Shown here piece by piece: positions 8,601-18,550 of a stretch of 64,000 bases of DNA. A model generated the notes under the pieces. That model made no database searches. It was given only the letters and a program-made list of their open reading frames with translations, and was not told the origin of the DNA. The stretch lies in the NCBI GenBank assembly GCA_964495705.1, contig CAZBWS010000004.1:30357-94356 (forward strand). The letters are read 5' to 3'. Within the stretch, counting starts at the first letter, position 1. Every line of letters starts with the position of its first letter. The translations under genes and the position numbers were made by a program. This DNA is from CAZBWS01 sp964495705 (lineage in GTDB: Bacteria > Pseudomonadota > Gammaproteobacteria > HTCC5015).

Positions 8601-9401
8601 TTACTGCAGTTTTCTAAGCGTTGCTTCGGCGCTGATTTTCCAGCTGCCATTTTGCTGGACTAGGGTTAGCTGCTTAATCACCTTGTCTTGGTAAGTGTTA
8701 GAGCGATAGCTTTGCTCAAACTCTGCTCGTGCGGTGTTTTCATCCAGTAGCATGACGTCTAAATTCTCAATGTCAATGTCTATTGACTTGGGGCGTGTTA
8801 GCTTATTTTTGCGCTGTTTCACCCAAGTGCTATGGCTATTTCCCGTTGTATAGTTAGCGACATAGCTATCGACATAGGCGTCTATATCTTGCTCTGACCA
8901 AGCGCTAGCCCAGTTCTGTACGCTGGCGCTAACGCGCTCTTCATCGCTAGGGGCCTGTACTGGCTTTTCTATATAAACAGGTTCTTGCTCTATGCTGTTG
9001 CCTAGGTCGCTAATAGCAACAATAGCCGGTTCTGGTGCGGTTTGGGGTGTCGGTGCGAGAGCAGGGGCTTGCAAATTAGCAACATCAAAGTCTTTACTCT
9101 TAGCCCCTGTTAGCAGGCCATCTTTAAAGATTAGGGTCATTTGCTGGTTGATCAGCTCTTCACGTTGACGGTCTACATAATGGATATAGTCCCAGCGATT
9201 GGGGTGGAAAATGTCTTGAATAGAAGGGCTGCCCATTACAAATTTGACTTGTTCTTCGGTCATGCCCAGTTCGAGTTTATCGATAGATTCTTGCTCAATA
9301 ACACTGCCTTGGGTGATTTCAATGCGGTGGGCACTGGGGATAAGGGCACAAGAGGTGATAAATAATGTGAGACTGATTAGTAGTGAGCTGCGTTTTAGCA
9401 T
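8601..9401 (-). CDS. bamE: outer membrane assembly lipoprotein BamE with C-terminal NTF2-like domain
   Basis: The N-terminus is a lipoprotein signal ending in ITSCAL. Next is the SmpA/OmlA domain (LELGMTEEQVKFVMGSPS, NRWDYIHYV) that joins the BAM complex for outer-membrane protein folding. At 266 residues it is over twice the size of ordinary BamE (about 110). The extra part is a Pro/Ala-rich linker (about 110-150) and a domain at about 155-266 with NWASAWSEQDIDAYVDSY and a final KISAEATLRKL, the pattern of SnoaL/NTF2-like domains. It is divergent from fur, as in many gammaproteobacteria. The function of the added domain is unknown. Confidence 0.85.
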   Translation of the reverse strand: MLKRSSLLISLTLFITSCALIPSAHRIEITQGSVIEQESIDKLELGMTEEQVKFVMGSPSIQDIFHPNRWDYIHYVDRQREELINQQMTLIFKDGLLTGAKSKDFDVANLQAPALAPTPQTAPEPAIVAISDLGNSIEQEPVYIEKPVQAPSDEERVSASVQNWASAWSEQDIDAYVDSYVANYTTGNSHSTWVKQRKNKLTRPKSIDIDIENLDVMLLDENTARAEFEQSYRSNTYQDKVIKQLTLVQQNGSWKISAEATLRKLQ

Positions 9402-9473
9402 GAGTATTAATTCGGTTGTATAAAGAATATGTGCGATAATAGCATTCTCAACGCACCATTAGGGAGATTAATT

Positions 9474-9890
9474 GTGCAATCTAGTGACCTGAAAAAGGCC
9501 GGTTTAAAAATAACATTGCCGCGTATGAAGATTCTGGAAATTCTAGAAAGTTCAACGCAACGCCATTTAAGTGCGGAAGATATTTATCGAACGCTAATTG
9601 CTGCCAATGATGATATTGGCTTGGCAACTGTTTATCGTGTGCTGACTCAGTTTGAAGCTGCTGGCCTCGTTGAGCGCCACCACTTTGAAGGTGGACAAGC
9701 CGTTTTTGAAATCAATGATGGTGAGCACCATGACCACTTGGTGTGTATGAAGTGTGGGAAAGTTGTTGAATTTTTTGATGAAGTTATTGAGGAGAGACAG
9801 CACTCCATCGCTGAGGAAAAGGGATTTCAGATGACTGACCACAGTATGATTCTCTATGGCCTGTGCGATAATGAAGAATGTCGAAAGTAG
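9474..9890 (+). CDS. fur: ferric uptake regulator
   Basis: A 138-residue iron-responsive repressor. The winged helix includes LKITLPRMKILEIL and IGLATVYRVLTQFE; metal sites are in the HHDHLVCMKCGK segment and the C-terminal CDNEEC pair. GTG at 9474 has GGGAG seven bases upstream and gives a standard N-terminus; the upstream ATG at 9429 would add 15 residues not seen in the family. A strong hairpin with a T-run follows. The short divergent region to bamE presumably carries both promoters. Confidence 0.96.
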   Translation: MQSSDLKKAGLKITLPRMKILEILESSTQRHLSAEDIYRTLIAANDDIGLATVYRVLTQFEAAGLVERHHFEGGQAVFEINDGEHHDHLVCMKCGKVVEFFDEVIEERQHSIAEEKGFQMTDHSMILYGLCDNEECRK

Positions 9891-9908
9891 AGTATTATAG
9901 ATCTTAAG

Positions 9909-9935
9909 AAAGCCCACATTTGTGGGCTTTTTTTT
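9909..9935 (+). terminator. fur terminator
   Basis: Stem AGCCCACA/TGTGGGCT with a two-base loop, followed by a run of eight T. It lies 18 bases after the fur stop and before the convergent recN end. Confidence 0.9.
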
Positions 9936-9937
9936 GC

Positions 9938-11608
9938 TTAAATGGTTGCGCGTTGAATCATCTCTTCTGCGTGTTTGATAGTTTGCTCAGTCATTTCTAT
10001 GCCCCCTAACATGCGTGCTACCTCATCAATACGGTCCTTGTCGTTGAGTACTTTAATACTTGTGGTTGTAATGTCTTGGCCCTTTTGCTTGGCAACTTTT
10101 AAGTGTTGGTGAGCTTGTGCTGCGACTTGGGGGAGGTGGGTGACACACATCACTTGGCGCTCAACGCCTAAGCTGCGCAAGTGTTTGCCTACGACTTCGG
10201 CAACGCCGCCGCCAATACCTGTGTCGACTTCATCAAAAATCAATGTGGGTACTTTTTCGCAGCTGGCAGTGATCATTTGAATGGCTAAGCTGATGCGTGA
10301 AAGCTCACCGCCTGAAGCGACTTTACTCAATGCCTTGAGAGGTTGGCCCGGGTTGGTGCTGACCATGAATTCAATTTTATCTTGGCCGTGGCTGTTAAAT
10401 GAGCTGTCATCGTGGAGGACTTCAATTTGGAAGCGGCCACCGTCCATACCCAGGCCTTGCATCGCTTCGCTGACTAATGCGGATAGGCCTTGCGCTGTAT
10501 TGGTACGCAACTGGTGTAATTGCTCGGCTGACGTTTGGTAAGCCGCTTGTGTGGAGTCAAGCTTGGCCAGTAGTTCTGTCAAGGTAGCATCAGCATTTTC
10601 AAGTTGTTGCAACTCTTCAAGTATATTTTGCTGCAGCGTTAACAGCGCTTCAGGCTCCATTTGGTGTTTGCGCGATAGACTGTGAATGTCTCCCATACGT
10701 GTTTCTAAATATTGCAGGCGAGTTGGATCCATATCCAAGCTATCCGCATAGCTACGCAGTGCCGATCCAGCTTCCTCTGTGTGTATTAGGGCCGTGTTAA
10801 GGCTTTCCGTAATGTTTTTCAGACTAGAGTCTAGCTGGCTAAGTTGTTCAATGGCGTGCAGTTGTTGTCCAAGTTGGTGGCTTAGGCTTTGCTCGTCCAA
10901 CTCACTGAGTATTTGCAGTGCGGTTTGTGCCGTGGTGAGCAATTTTTCTGCATTCGCTAGTCGGTTGTGCTCCTCATTAATGCTGTGCCATTCACCTGCT
11001 TGCAAATTGAGTTGCTCTAGTTCTCTTGCTTGGAAGTTGAGTAAGTCTAGGCGTTCATTGCGCTGTTGTTCGGCACTGCGCAATTGCTCATATTGCTGCT
11101 GTGCTAGTTTGCAGGCTCGGTGGGCGGAGAGGCATTCGCAAAGAAGTTCTTTATGATTGCCGTAATCATCTAGGCGTTGACGTTGGATATCTTTTTTAAG
11201 TAGCGACTGGTGTTCATGTTGGCCATGAATGTCGACTAATTGTTTGCCGATATCGCGTAGTATTTGCAGTGTGACTGGGCTGCCATTCAAATAGCCTTTG
11301 GAGCGCCCCTCGCTGGTGACAACGCGGCGAATGATACATTCTTGTTCGCTGTCTAAGTCTAGCCCGTCTAGCTGACTGTTGAGCTCAGGCAGGGCGCCGA
11401 GGTCAAAGCTAGCGCTAATATCAGCCTTGTCGCAGCCGTGGCGAACATTACCCGCCTCCGCTCGGTCACCTAATACTAAGCCTAGTGCGTCAAGTAAAAT
11501 AGATTTACCCGCGCCTGTTTCTCCGGTCATGGAAGTCATGCCCGCTAGTATATCTAGGTCTAGCTGCTCAATAATGGCAAAGTTTTTAATATGAAGTTGT
11601 GTCAGCAT
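9938..11608 (-). CDS. recN: DNA repair protein RecN
   Basis: A 556-residue SMC-like ATPase for double-strand break repair. Walker A GETGAGKS is at residues 29-36; a coiled-coil middle follows, then signature VASGGELSRISLA and Walker B LIFDEVDTGIGG. The ATG at 11608 (MLTQLHIKNF) is the family start; the open frame upstream of it overlaps the nadK end and is not conserved in type. It shares strand and direction with nadK, ten bases apart. Two copies of the ATGCGGATAG repeat lie within it. Confidence 0.95.
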   Translation of the reverse strand: MLTQLHIKNFAIIEQLDLDILAGMTSMTGETGAGKSILLDALGLVLGDRAEAGNVRHGCDKADISASFDLGALPELNSQLDGLDLDSEQECIIRRVVTSEGRSKGYLNGSPVTLQILRDIGKQLVDIHGQHEHQSLLKKDIQRQRLDDYGNHKELLCECLSAHRACKLAQQQYEQLRSAEQQRNERLDLLNFQARELEQLNLQAGEWHSINEEHNRLANAEKLLTTAQTALQILSELDEQSLSHQLGQQLHAIEQLSQLDSSLKNITESLNTALIHTEEAGSALRSYADSLDMDPTRLQYLETRMGDIHSLSRKHQMEPEALLTLQQNILEELQQLENADATLTELLAKLDSTQAAYQTSAEQLHQLRTNTAQGLSALVSEAMQGLGMDGGRFQIEVLHDDSSFNSHGQDKIEFMVSTNPGQPLKALSKVASGGELSRISLAIQMITASCEKVPTLIFDEVDTGIGGGVAEVVGKHLRSLGVERQVMCVTHLPQVAAQAHQHLKVAKQKGQDITTTSIKVLNDKDRIDEVARMLGGIEMTEQTIKHAEEMIQRATI

Positions 11609-11618
11609 AATTGTGTCG

Positions 11619-12500
11619 TTAGCGCGTGAGCTTGTCGCCCCAACGTAGCTTGGCGCGTAAAACACTATAAAAATCATAGTCTTTGGGGTGTAGTAATTTA
11701 ATGCCCTTAGCTTTGCGTTGAATCTCTACTCGATCTCCTGCGATTAACTCCTGATTAGCCTGCCCGTCAAAGGTGACTTGAGCGGTAACGCCGCAATGGG
11801 GGTCAATATGTAAGCTAATAGAGCTATCCGCATTCACCACCAGTGGGCGGTGACTTAAGGTGTGTGGGCAAATAGGTACTAGTGAGATGGCTTGTAAAGT
11901 CGGATATAAAATAGGTCCACCGCTAGAGAGGGCATAGGCCGTTGACCCCGTAGGTGTGGCAACAATCAGGCCATCTGCACGGTCGTGGTTAACGTGGCGC
12001 CCATCAATTGAAACTGAGTACTCAATCATGCGTACTTCTTTGCGGTTGTGTAAAATCACATCATTGAGTGCACACTCAGTGACAATACATTGGCCATCAC
12101 GTATTACCTTGCCTTCGAGTAAAAAACGCTCTTCTTCATGGCAGTCACCAGCCAAAATAGCATCCACTTGTTCTAGCATGGTTCCTTGCGTGGACACATC
12201 AACCAAGAAGCCTAATCGCCCTAGATTAATGCCAATGATAGGAACATTTTTTTCACTCAATGCGCGTGCTGCGGTGAGTAGGGTGCCATCGCCACCAAGC
12301 ACAATGACGAGGTCGACTTGCTCAGAAAAATCATCTAATGCGTGGTATTGCGCAATATCACCCTTGACCCAGCCGTCACAACTGCGCCCCAATACAACAG
12401 CATAACCCTTGGCGAGCAAGTGTTCATAAAGCTTTTGTAATGTATCGCCCATATCCGCATGAATATTGCGGGTGAGGCCAATGGTTTTGTACTGATTCAT
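11619..12500 (-). CDS. nadK: NAD kinase
   Basis: A 293-residue ATP-NAD kinase that makes NADP. The GGDGT motif (LGGDGTLLTAAR, near residue 69) and the glycine-rich DGLIVATPTGSTAYALSSGG block bind ATP/NAD. It lies just upstream of recN on the same strand, a common gammaproteobacterial arrangement. Two ATGCGGATA copies lie in the gene, one encoding NADS in VVNADSSISL. Confidence 0.96.
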   Translation of the reverse strand: MNQYKTIGLTRNIHADMGDTLQKLYEHLLAKGYAVVLGRSCDGWVKGDIAQYHALDDFSEQVDLVIVLGGDGTLLTAARALSEKNVPIIGINLGRLGFLVDVSTQGTMLEQVDAILAGDCHEEERFLLEGKVIRDGQCIVTECALNDVILHNRKEVRMIEYSVSIDGRHVNHDRADGLIVATPTGSTAYALSSGGPILYPTLQAISLVPICPHTLSHRPLVVNADSSISLHIDPHCGVTAQVTFDGQANQELIAGDRVEIQRKAKGIKLLHPKDYDFYSVLRAKLRWGDKLTR

Positions 12501-12639
12501 AAATAGTGCTCAGAAAGTAGTGTTCTATAGTACTAAAATGGCACAAGCCTGTCAGTGCCTTAGCCTATTCATTTTTGTCTTTTTTATTGCTGCATTAAGC
12601 ATTATGCTGACATTATGAAGATCTAACAATGGAGTATAT

Positions 12640-13197
12640 ATGCGGATAATTTACTTGAGTGCAATTTTACTGGTATTTAGCGTACTGGCTGTCGCGGAAC
12701 CTAGTGGGCAACAAAGTTGGCAAGATATTGTGCGCTCTACTCAAGAGCGTAAACCAGAAGCAGCAGTTGCTATACCTGAAGAGCCAGAAACCAGTACACT
12801 GTATAAAGTGGTAGATGAAAATGGTGTGCCTAGCTTTACTGATGTCGCTCCAGTTGATCAAAACGCAGAAAGCTTCGAAGTAGAATCTAAACCAAGTTTG
12901 AACACACTTGGTGATAAAAGTCATCAGCGCCAGCAATACGAACGCAAGCTGACTCAACAAGCGGATTATCGAAAGCAACAGGCAGAGCAGCACAGGAAAA
13001 CGATAGGACAAGCTAAAGTAAAGCTTGATGCGGCGCAACAACGCCAGAAAGAGGGAAAAAACCCTGTTGATGGTGAATGGCAAAATACCAATAGGGGTAG
13101 CCGTTATTTAAAGGAATCTTATTTTGCTCGCCAAAAGGCATTGAAAGATGCAGTGGATAAGGCTCAGAAAAAACTTAAAACCTTACAGAGAAAGTGA
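12640..13197 (+). CDS. DUF4124 domain periplasmic protein
   Basis: A 185-residue protein with an N-terminal signal peptide (about 1-19), a DUF4124-like segment (LYKVVDENGVPSFTDVAPVD, about 53-72) and a Lys/Gln-rich predicted coiled coil to the end. Function is unknown. A GGAG ribosome site precedes ATG. The start codon itself forms part of a copy of the dispersed repeat (ATGCGGATA, encoding Met-Arg-Ile). Confidence 0.75.
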   Translation: MRIIYLSAILLVFSVLAVAEPSGQQSWQDIVRSTQERKPEAAVAIPEEPETSTLYKVVDENGVPSFTDVAPVDQNAESFEVESKPSLNTLGDKSHQRQQYERKLTQQADYRKQQAEQHRKTIGQAKVKLDAAQQRQKEGKNPVDGEWQNTNRGSRYLKESYFARQKALKDAVDKAQKKLKTLQRK

Positions 13198-13270
13198 CCT
13201 CTAAGTGCAAAGTCTTGCCTGTCTAGGCACAAAATCTGCTATGCTTCGGCCTCACGTTTTGGAGTCTTAA

Positions 13271-14350
13271 ATGGCAGAGTTTTTTACCGATTACGGTTTG
13301 TTTTTATTGAAAGTAGTCACCGTTGTTGTGGCTATTCTTATATTGGTGGGTGGTTTGTTGGCTAGTCGTGGAGACAAGCCTAAGAAGCACGGTAGTATTG
13401 AAGCTCGCTTTATGAACGACCAGCTCAAGGCCTATAAGGATGGCTTGAACGAAAGCTTGTTGAGTGAGGAAGAGTTAAAGCAACAACAGAAAAAGCAAAA
13501 AGCTGACGACAAGGCGAAGGCCAAGGCCGATAAAAAGTCTGTTAAGGAAAAATCTAAAAACGCTTCTGAGACTGATAAACCAGAAGAGCAGCGTCGTAAG
13601 CGCATCTATGTACTTGATTTCGATGGTGATATTAAGGCATCTGATGTACATCTGATGCGCGAAGAAATTACGTCGGTACTGACCTTGGCTGATAAGCAGG
13701 ATGAAGTAGTTGTTCGCTTAGAAAGTGGCGGTGGTATGGTGCACTCCTATGGCTTGGCTTCCTCCCAGTTACAGCGCATTAAACAAAAGGGGGTTCCTCT
13801 GACTATATGTGTAGACATGGTTGCCGCTAGTGGTGGCTATATGATGGCTTGTGTGGCGGATAAAATTATCGCTGCTCCCTTTGCTATCTTAGGTTCTATC
13901 GGCGTTGTTGCACAGATTCCGAATTTTCATAAAATTCTTAAAAAGAATGATGTGGACTATGAAATGATTACTGCAGGTGAGCACAAGCGCACCTTAACTA
14001 TGCTGGGTGAGAATACGGATAAAGGACGTGAAAAATTTCGTGAAGATATTGAAGATACCCATGAATTATTTAAGGATTTTGTAACTGAAAACCGCCCAGT
14101 TATTAATATAGCGGAAGTTGCTACGGGTGATGTTTGGTTTGGTCGCCGTGCGATGGACCATAAGTTAGCAGACGTGTTAATGACCAGTGATGAGTATCTT
14201 AGTGCCGCTTGTGAAGCAGCAGATGTTTACGAAATTGAATATATCGAGAAGAAGTCTATTCAAGAGCGTTTTGGTATGGCCGTGCAAATGGGCATAGAAA
14301 AATCTGCTATGAAGGCTTGGCAACATATCAGTCAAAACCGTTTCTTTTAA
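13271..14350 (+). CDS. sohB: inner membrane peptidase SohB (S49 family)
   Basis: A 359-residue membrane-anchored serine protease. There is one hydrophobic segment at about 10-31, a very Lys-rich linker at about 65-110, then the S49 domain with FDGDI, ESGGGMVHSYG and the catalytic Ser187 in AASGGYMMAC. The likely general base is a Lys near 240. SohB is a SppA relative implicated in envelope quality control. MurB follows seven bases later. Confidence 0.92.
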   Translation: MAEFFTDYGLFLLKVVTVVVAILILVGGLLASRGDKPKKHGSIEARFMNDQLKAYKDGLNESLLSEEELKQQQKKQKADDKAKAKADKKSVKEKSKNASETDKPEEQRRKRIYVLDFDGDIKASDVHLMREEITSVLTLADKQDEVVVRLESGGGMVHSYGLASSQLQRIKQKGVPLTICVDMVAASGGYMMACVADKIIAAPFAILGSIGVVAQIPNFHKILKKNDVDYEMITAGEHKRTLTMLGENTDKGREKFREDIEDTHELFKDFVTENRPVINIAEVATGDVWFGRRAMDHKLADVLMTSDEYLSAACEAADVYEIEYIEKKSIQERFGMAVQMGIEKSAMKAWQHISQNRFF

Positions 14351-14357
14351 ACTGAAA

Positions 14358-15368
14358 ATGCATATTCAAGAGCGCGTTTCACTCAGGGCCTTCAACACGT
14401 TAGGCTTTGATGTTGAGGCGCGTTTTTTTATGCGCGTAGAGGATTTAGCGCAGCTGCGTGAAGCCACTGCCTTTGCTCAGCAGAATAAGCTGAAAATACT
14501 ACTACTAGGTGGCGGAAGTAATATTGTTCTGACCCAGGGCTTTGCGGGCCTAGCTATCTACTTGGCTTTGCGAGGTAAAACCTTACAAGCTAATGAGGAT
14601 AAGTTGCTATTGCATGCTCAAGCAGGGGAGAACTGGCATCAGCTGGTGCAATGGTCCTTACAGCAAAAAGCCTATAACTTGGAAAACCTATCCCTCATTC
14701 CCGGCAATATTGGTGCAGCGCCTATTCAAAACATAGGTGCTTATGGCGTTGAGCTCAAAGATGTATTTCACAGCTTGAGTGCTATGCAGTTAACGACAGG
14801 AGATATACACCACTTTAGCCACGCTGATTGTGATTTTGCTTATAGAGATAGCTGTTTTAAGGGAGAGCTAAAGGATCAGTATGCGATTGTAAGTGTCGAT
14901 TTATTGTTGAGCAGAAAAGAAAATTTGAAAGTTCAATATGGCGCTCTACAAGAACGGATTGATGCTAAGCAGCAGCCGCTGACGGCGCAGTTGTTGAGCG
15001 ATGTAGTTTGTGAGGTACGCAGCAGTAAGTTACCCGACCCTGCAGTGCTTGGAAATGCGGGCAGCTTCTTTAAAAATCCAGTGGTTGACCAAAGCCATGC
15101 AGACAGCCTTCTAGCGCGCTATCCGCATATGCCCTGTTATCCTGCGCTTGAGGGAAGGGCGAAGTTAGCGGCGGGCTGGCTAGTTGAACAGGCCGGTTTT
15201 AAAGGCTGTACTCGCGACGGTGTTGGCGTGCACGACAAGCAGGCCCTCGTACTGGTCAATCGTGGCTCTGGCAATGGTCAGCAGCTATTAGCATTGGCTC
15301 AGGAAATACAGAAAACTGTGTTGGATATGTTTTCTGTTACCTTAGAAATAGAGCCTCGCAGCTACTAG
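14358..15368 (+). CDS. murB: UDP-N-acetylenolpyruvoylglucosamine reductase
   Basis: A 336-residue type I MurB, the FAD enzyme that reduces UDP-GlcNAc-enolpyruvate to UDP-MurNAc in the cytoplasm. FAD-binding GGGSNIVL, IPGNIGAAPIQNIGAYG, the YRDSCFK substrate motif, AGSFFKNP and a C-terminal LEIEPR Glu are all present. It sits directly behind sohB and may share its transcript. Confidence 0.95.
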   Translation: MHIQERVSLRAFNTLGFDVEARFFMRVEDLAQLREATAFAQQNKLKILLLGGGSNIVLTQGFAGLAIYLALRGKTLQANEDKLLLHAQAGENWHQLVQWSLQQKAYNLENLSLIPGNIGAAPIQNIGAYGVELKDVFHSLSAMQLTTGDIHHFSHADCDFAYRDSCFKGELKDQYAIVSVDLLLSRKENLKVQYGALQERIDAKQQPLTAQLLSDVVCEVRSSKLPDPAVLGNAGSFFKNPVVDQSHADSLLARYPHMPCYPALEGRAKLAAGWLVEQAGFKGCTRDGVGVHDKQALVLVNRGSGNGQQLLALAQEIQKTVLDMFSVTLEIEPRSY

Positions 15369-15429
15369 TCTCAGTTGCTTTAATCAGGTTAGTATATAAG
15401 CATAATTATTAAGCTAAATTGGTGTTGCT

Positions 15430-18400
15430 GTGTTGTCTATTAAATCCAAAGCGCAATGGCTATACGTTATTCTCTGTGTTGTTATTACTTTATCCGCTTG
15501 CCAGTCCCAACAAAGTCTAGACGATCAGTTGCAGCAAGTGATTACTGAACATGACTTACAGGGGCAACCTCGCAGTAAAATTGCCATACCTGATATCAAT
15601 ACCCCTTTATCTCAGTTGGGTAAAAAGCTGTTTTTCTCAACAAGTTTAAGTGGTAACGGCGATGTAGCCTGTGTGAGTTGCCATCACCCACAGCTTGGAG
15701 GTGGCGATGATTTGAGTTTGCCAATTGGTATTGATGCTGTGATGCCTACGCTGTTAGGTCCAGGTCGTAAGCTGGATAAACAAAAAGTCGCAAGCCACTC
15801 TCACAGTCAAGACGATGGCCCCAATGTACCGCGTAATTCTCCTTCAACCTTTAATAGCGGCTATTATCAAAAAGCGCTTTTCTGGGATGGCCGTGTGCGT
15901 ATGGAGTTAGATGCTGCGGGGGAGTCCTATGACGGAGGAGGTATTGTTACCCCCGATAGCTTCTTTGCAACGACCGATCCTCAAGCGCGACAAGATCTAT
16001 TGTTTGCACAAAGTCGTTTCCCTGTAACATCAGGGCAGGAAATGCTTGGCTTTGCAAAAAATCATTTTCATAATGATGAGGTGCGCGAATCTGTAGAAAA
16101 CAATTTACGCCAAGAAAGTGTTTGGTTAGATGAGTTTAAGCAAGTATTTCAACAGCCTAAAGCTGGAGCCAATGAGTTGATTACTTTTGCGAATGTCTCT
16201 GAAGCTTTAGCTGCTTATCAGCGTTCGCAAAATTTTATATCCAACCCTTGGCAAGACTATATTACTGGCAAGCTATCGGCATTGGATGAACAACAAAAAC
16301 AGGGCGCCTTATTGTTTTATCAAGTTAAACAAGGTGCTGGGCAAAGTTGTGCAAGTTGTCACTCAGGAGATTTTTTTAGTGATGAGGCTTATTATAATTT
16401 AGCGATACCCCAGTTTGGCCATGGAAAGGACAAACTCAAAAATGACTATGGTCGCAAGCGGGTAACGCGAGCTAGCGATGATAAATTTCGCTTTCGTACA
16501 CCGACTTTGTTGAATGTGACGGCAACTGGCCCTTATGGTCACGATGGTGCCTATGATGACTTATACGCTATGTTAAATCATCATGTTAACCCTGAGCAGG
16601 CTATACAAGATTACGATTATAAACTGCAGCATTTAGCTCAATATAAGGAGCAGCCTGTGGAGCATCCTTATATTAGGAAAAATACCGAATATGCCCTGCA
16701 AGCGGCTAAGAAGACGGGGGATTTACCTCAACTAAATTACACCGCACAAGAACTGGAAGATATAGCCGCTTTTTTGGAGGCGTTGACAGATCGTTGTGTT
16801 GAAGACGCAGAATGTCTAGCACCATGGTTATTAGATGGCACCGAACCACAGACCATGCAGCTATTACAAGCACAGCTAAAAGGCGAGCCTGGCGTTCAGG
16901 ATGAAAACACGGTCAATCTAAGCCCCTTGTTTATAGAGCAGGCTAAACTGGCGGGTATACAGCACCGATTTATTCCATCACGTCCGGACCTGCCCTTAGA
17001 TGCTAAGCCCAATGATCCGAAGTTGACTCGACTCATTACCAGCAATATGCATTTAACCATGACGGGGGGCGTAGCGACGGGAGATGTGAATGGGGATGGC
17101 TTGCCGGATGTGTTTTTAGTCGGCGGTGATTTAGGTGAAAGCAAGCTATACATCAACCAAGGCCACGGCAAATTTTCCGATGGTACAGCCCAGAGCGGTA
17201 TTGATGTAACGGGGCTGATGAGCAATGGCGCAACATTTGCTGATGTCGATGGTGATGGTTTAGATGACCTGTTAATTGGCGGCGCGGTTAAGCGCTCTAG
17301 CTTAAATATCGACGGCGGCGGCCAAACTCCAGCGCCTTATTCTTTATGGAGAAATCTAGGCCATGGGGAATTTGAGAATATGACCAAGGCCAGTGGTCTT
17401 ATATTTAATCGCAATAGTTTTTCTAGCGCCTTTGCGGATTACGATCAAGATGGTGATTTAGATTTGGCCGTAGGACATTGGCATCGCATGATGACTAATC
17501 AAGAAGAGGAAGTGCATCTATGGGAGAACCAAGGCAAAGGAGTGTTTAAAGCGGCTAACCATAAAATGCAGGTCAATGGTTCTTGGTCAGGTATCGATTG
17601 GAGTTTTACTCCGACCTTTGCTGATATTAATAATGATGGTTGGGTAGACCTGCTATACACCAGTGATTTTGAAACCACTCAATACTTTATTAATGAACAG
17701 GGTAAACGTTTTGTTAATGCCACAAGCCCTAATGTGATCACTGATGAAAATGGCATGGGGTCTGCTGTGGCAGATTATGACAACGATGGTGATTTAGACT
17801 GGTTTGTCACGGGGGTTTACGATGTCAAACCGAAAATGATTGCGAATAACTTAAGCATGTGGGGTGGCTCTGGTAATCGCCTGTATCGCAATAAAGGCGA
17901 TGGCAGCTTTGAAGACGCCACCGAAGAAGTCGGTGTACGCGACGGCGGCTGGGGCTGGGCTAGTTGTTTTGCAGACTTCAATAACGACGGCCATCTAGAT
18001 ATATTGCATGTAAATGGCTATTTGTACGATGATCACCCGGCGTGGATTGATATGGCAGGACTTTTCACTCACCAAGCCCCACGTTTATTTATGAATGACG
18101 GCAATGGTCGCTATGCGGATAGGGCGTTGGAGTTGGGTTTAACTGAAGACGAAGGTCGCACGATTAGTTGTACGGACTTTGATCGTGATGGTGATGTTGA
18201 CTTACTGGTCCAACAGTTAGCTAAGCCGACCTTGTTGTATATGAACCAGAGTGTAGAGCAGGGTCAGAAGAATTTCGTTGGCGTGAAAATTAAAGGTCCT
18301 GCAGGTAATCCGCATATGGCAGGCGCACGTGTTTATGTCACTACGGGCGGCAAGACACAAATGCGTGAAATAAAAATAGGTAGCAATTACCTTTCACAAA

Positions 18401-18537
18401 ATGCTGCTGAGGCGCATTTTGGGCTGGGTGATGTGGATGTAGTTGACGAGCTGAAGGTAGTGTTGCCGAAGCCCTTTGCCAAGACGCTTGTGAAGAAGGA
18501 TGTTCAGGCTGGGGAGTGGGTGGTGTTGGAGTTGTAG
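15430..18537 (+). CDS. dihaem cytochrome c peroxidase / FG-GAP / UnbV fusion lipoprotein
   Basis: A 1035-residue exported protein. GTG start, then a signal ending in a lipobox (LSAC, Cys24). The N-terminal half is a MauG/CcpA-type dihaem domain with two c-haem motifs, CVSCH (81-85) and CASCH (about 307-311), plus a GHDGAYDDL segment. From about 530 there are repeated calcium-type loops (DVNGDGLPD, DVDGDGLDD, DYDQDGDLD, DINNDGWVD, DYDNDGDLD) of an FG-GAP/VCBS propeller. The last 80 residues match ASPIC/UnbV (NFVGVKIKG...AGARV). It was probably a peroxidase or oxidase presented on a beta-propeller at the cell surface. The fusion is unusual; substrate unknown. Confidence 0.85.
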   Translation: MLSIKSKAQWLYVILCVVITLSACQSQQSLDDQLQQVITEHDLQGQPRSKIAIPDINTPLSQLGKKLFFSTSLSGNGDVACVSCHHPQLGGGDDLSLPIGIDAVMPTLLGPGRKLDKQKVASHSHSQDDGPNVPRNSPSTFNSGYYQKALFWDGRVRMELDAAGESYDGGGIVTPDSFFATTDPQARQDLLFAQSRFPVTSGQEMLGFAKNHFHNDEVRESVENNLRQESVWLDEFKQVFQQPKAGANELITFANVSEALAAYQRSQNFISNPWQDYITGKLSALDEQQKQGALLFYQVKQGAGQSCASCHSGDFFSDEAYYNLAIPQFGHGKDKLKNDYGRKRVTRASDDKFRFRTPTLLNVTATGPYGHDGAYDDLYAMLNHHVNPEQAIQDYDYKLQHLAQYKEQPVEHPYIRKNTEYALQAAKKTGDLPQLNYTAQELEDIAAFLEALTDRCVEDAECLAPWLLDGTEPQTMQLLQAQLKGEPGVQDENTVNLSPLFIEQAKLAGIQHRFIPSRPDLPLDAKPNDPKLTRLITSNMHLTMTGGVATGDVNGDGLPDVFLVGGDLGESKLYINQGHGKFSDGTAQSGIDVTGLMSNGATFADVDGDGLDDLLIGGAVKRSSLNIDGGGQTPAPYSLWRNLGHGEFENMTKASGLIFNRNSFSSAFADYDQDGDLDLAVGHWHRMMTNQEEEVHLWENQGKGVFKAANHKMQVNGSWSGIDWSFTPTFADINNDGWVDLLYTSDFETTQYFINEQGKRFVNATSPNVITDENGMGSAVADYDNDGDLDWFVTGVYDVKPKMIANNLSMWGGSGNRLYRNKGDGSFEDATEEVGVRDGGWGWASCFADFNNDGHLDILHVNGYLYDDHPAWIDMAGLFTHQAPRLFMNDGNGRYADRALELGLTEDEGRTISCTDFDRDGDVDLLVQQLAKPTLLYMNQSVEQGQKNFVGVKIKGPAGNPHMAGARVYVTTGGKTQMREIKIGSNYLSQNAAEAHFGLGDVDVVDELKVVLPKPFAKTLVKKDVQAGEWVVLEL

Positions 18538-18550
18538 GATATGTCTCATA

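Noticed and set aside
9432..9450. Fur box upstream of fur (GATAAT-like half sites)
   Set aside because: Only one half matches well; too weak to list as a site.
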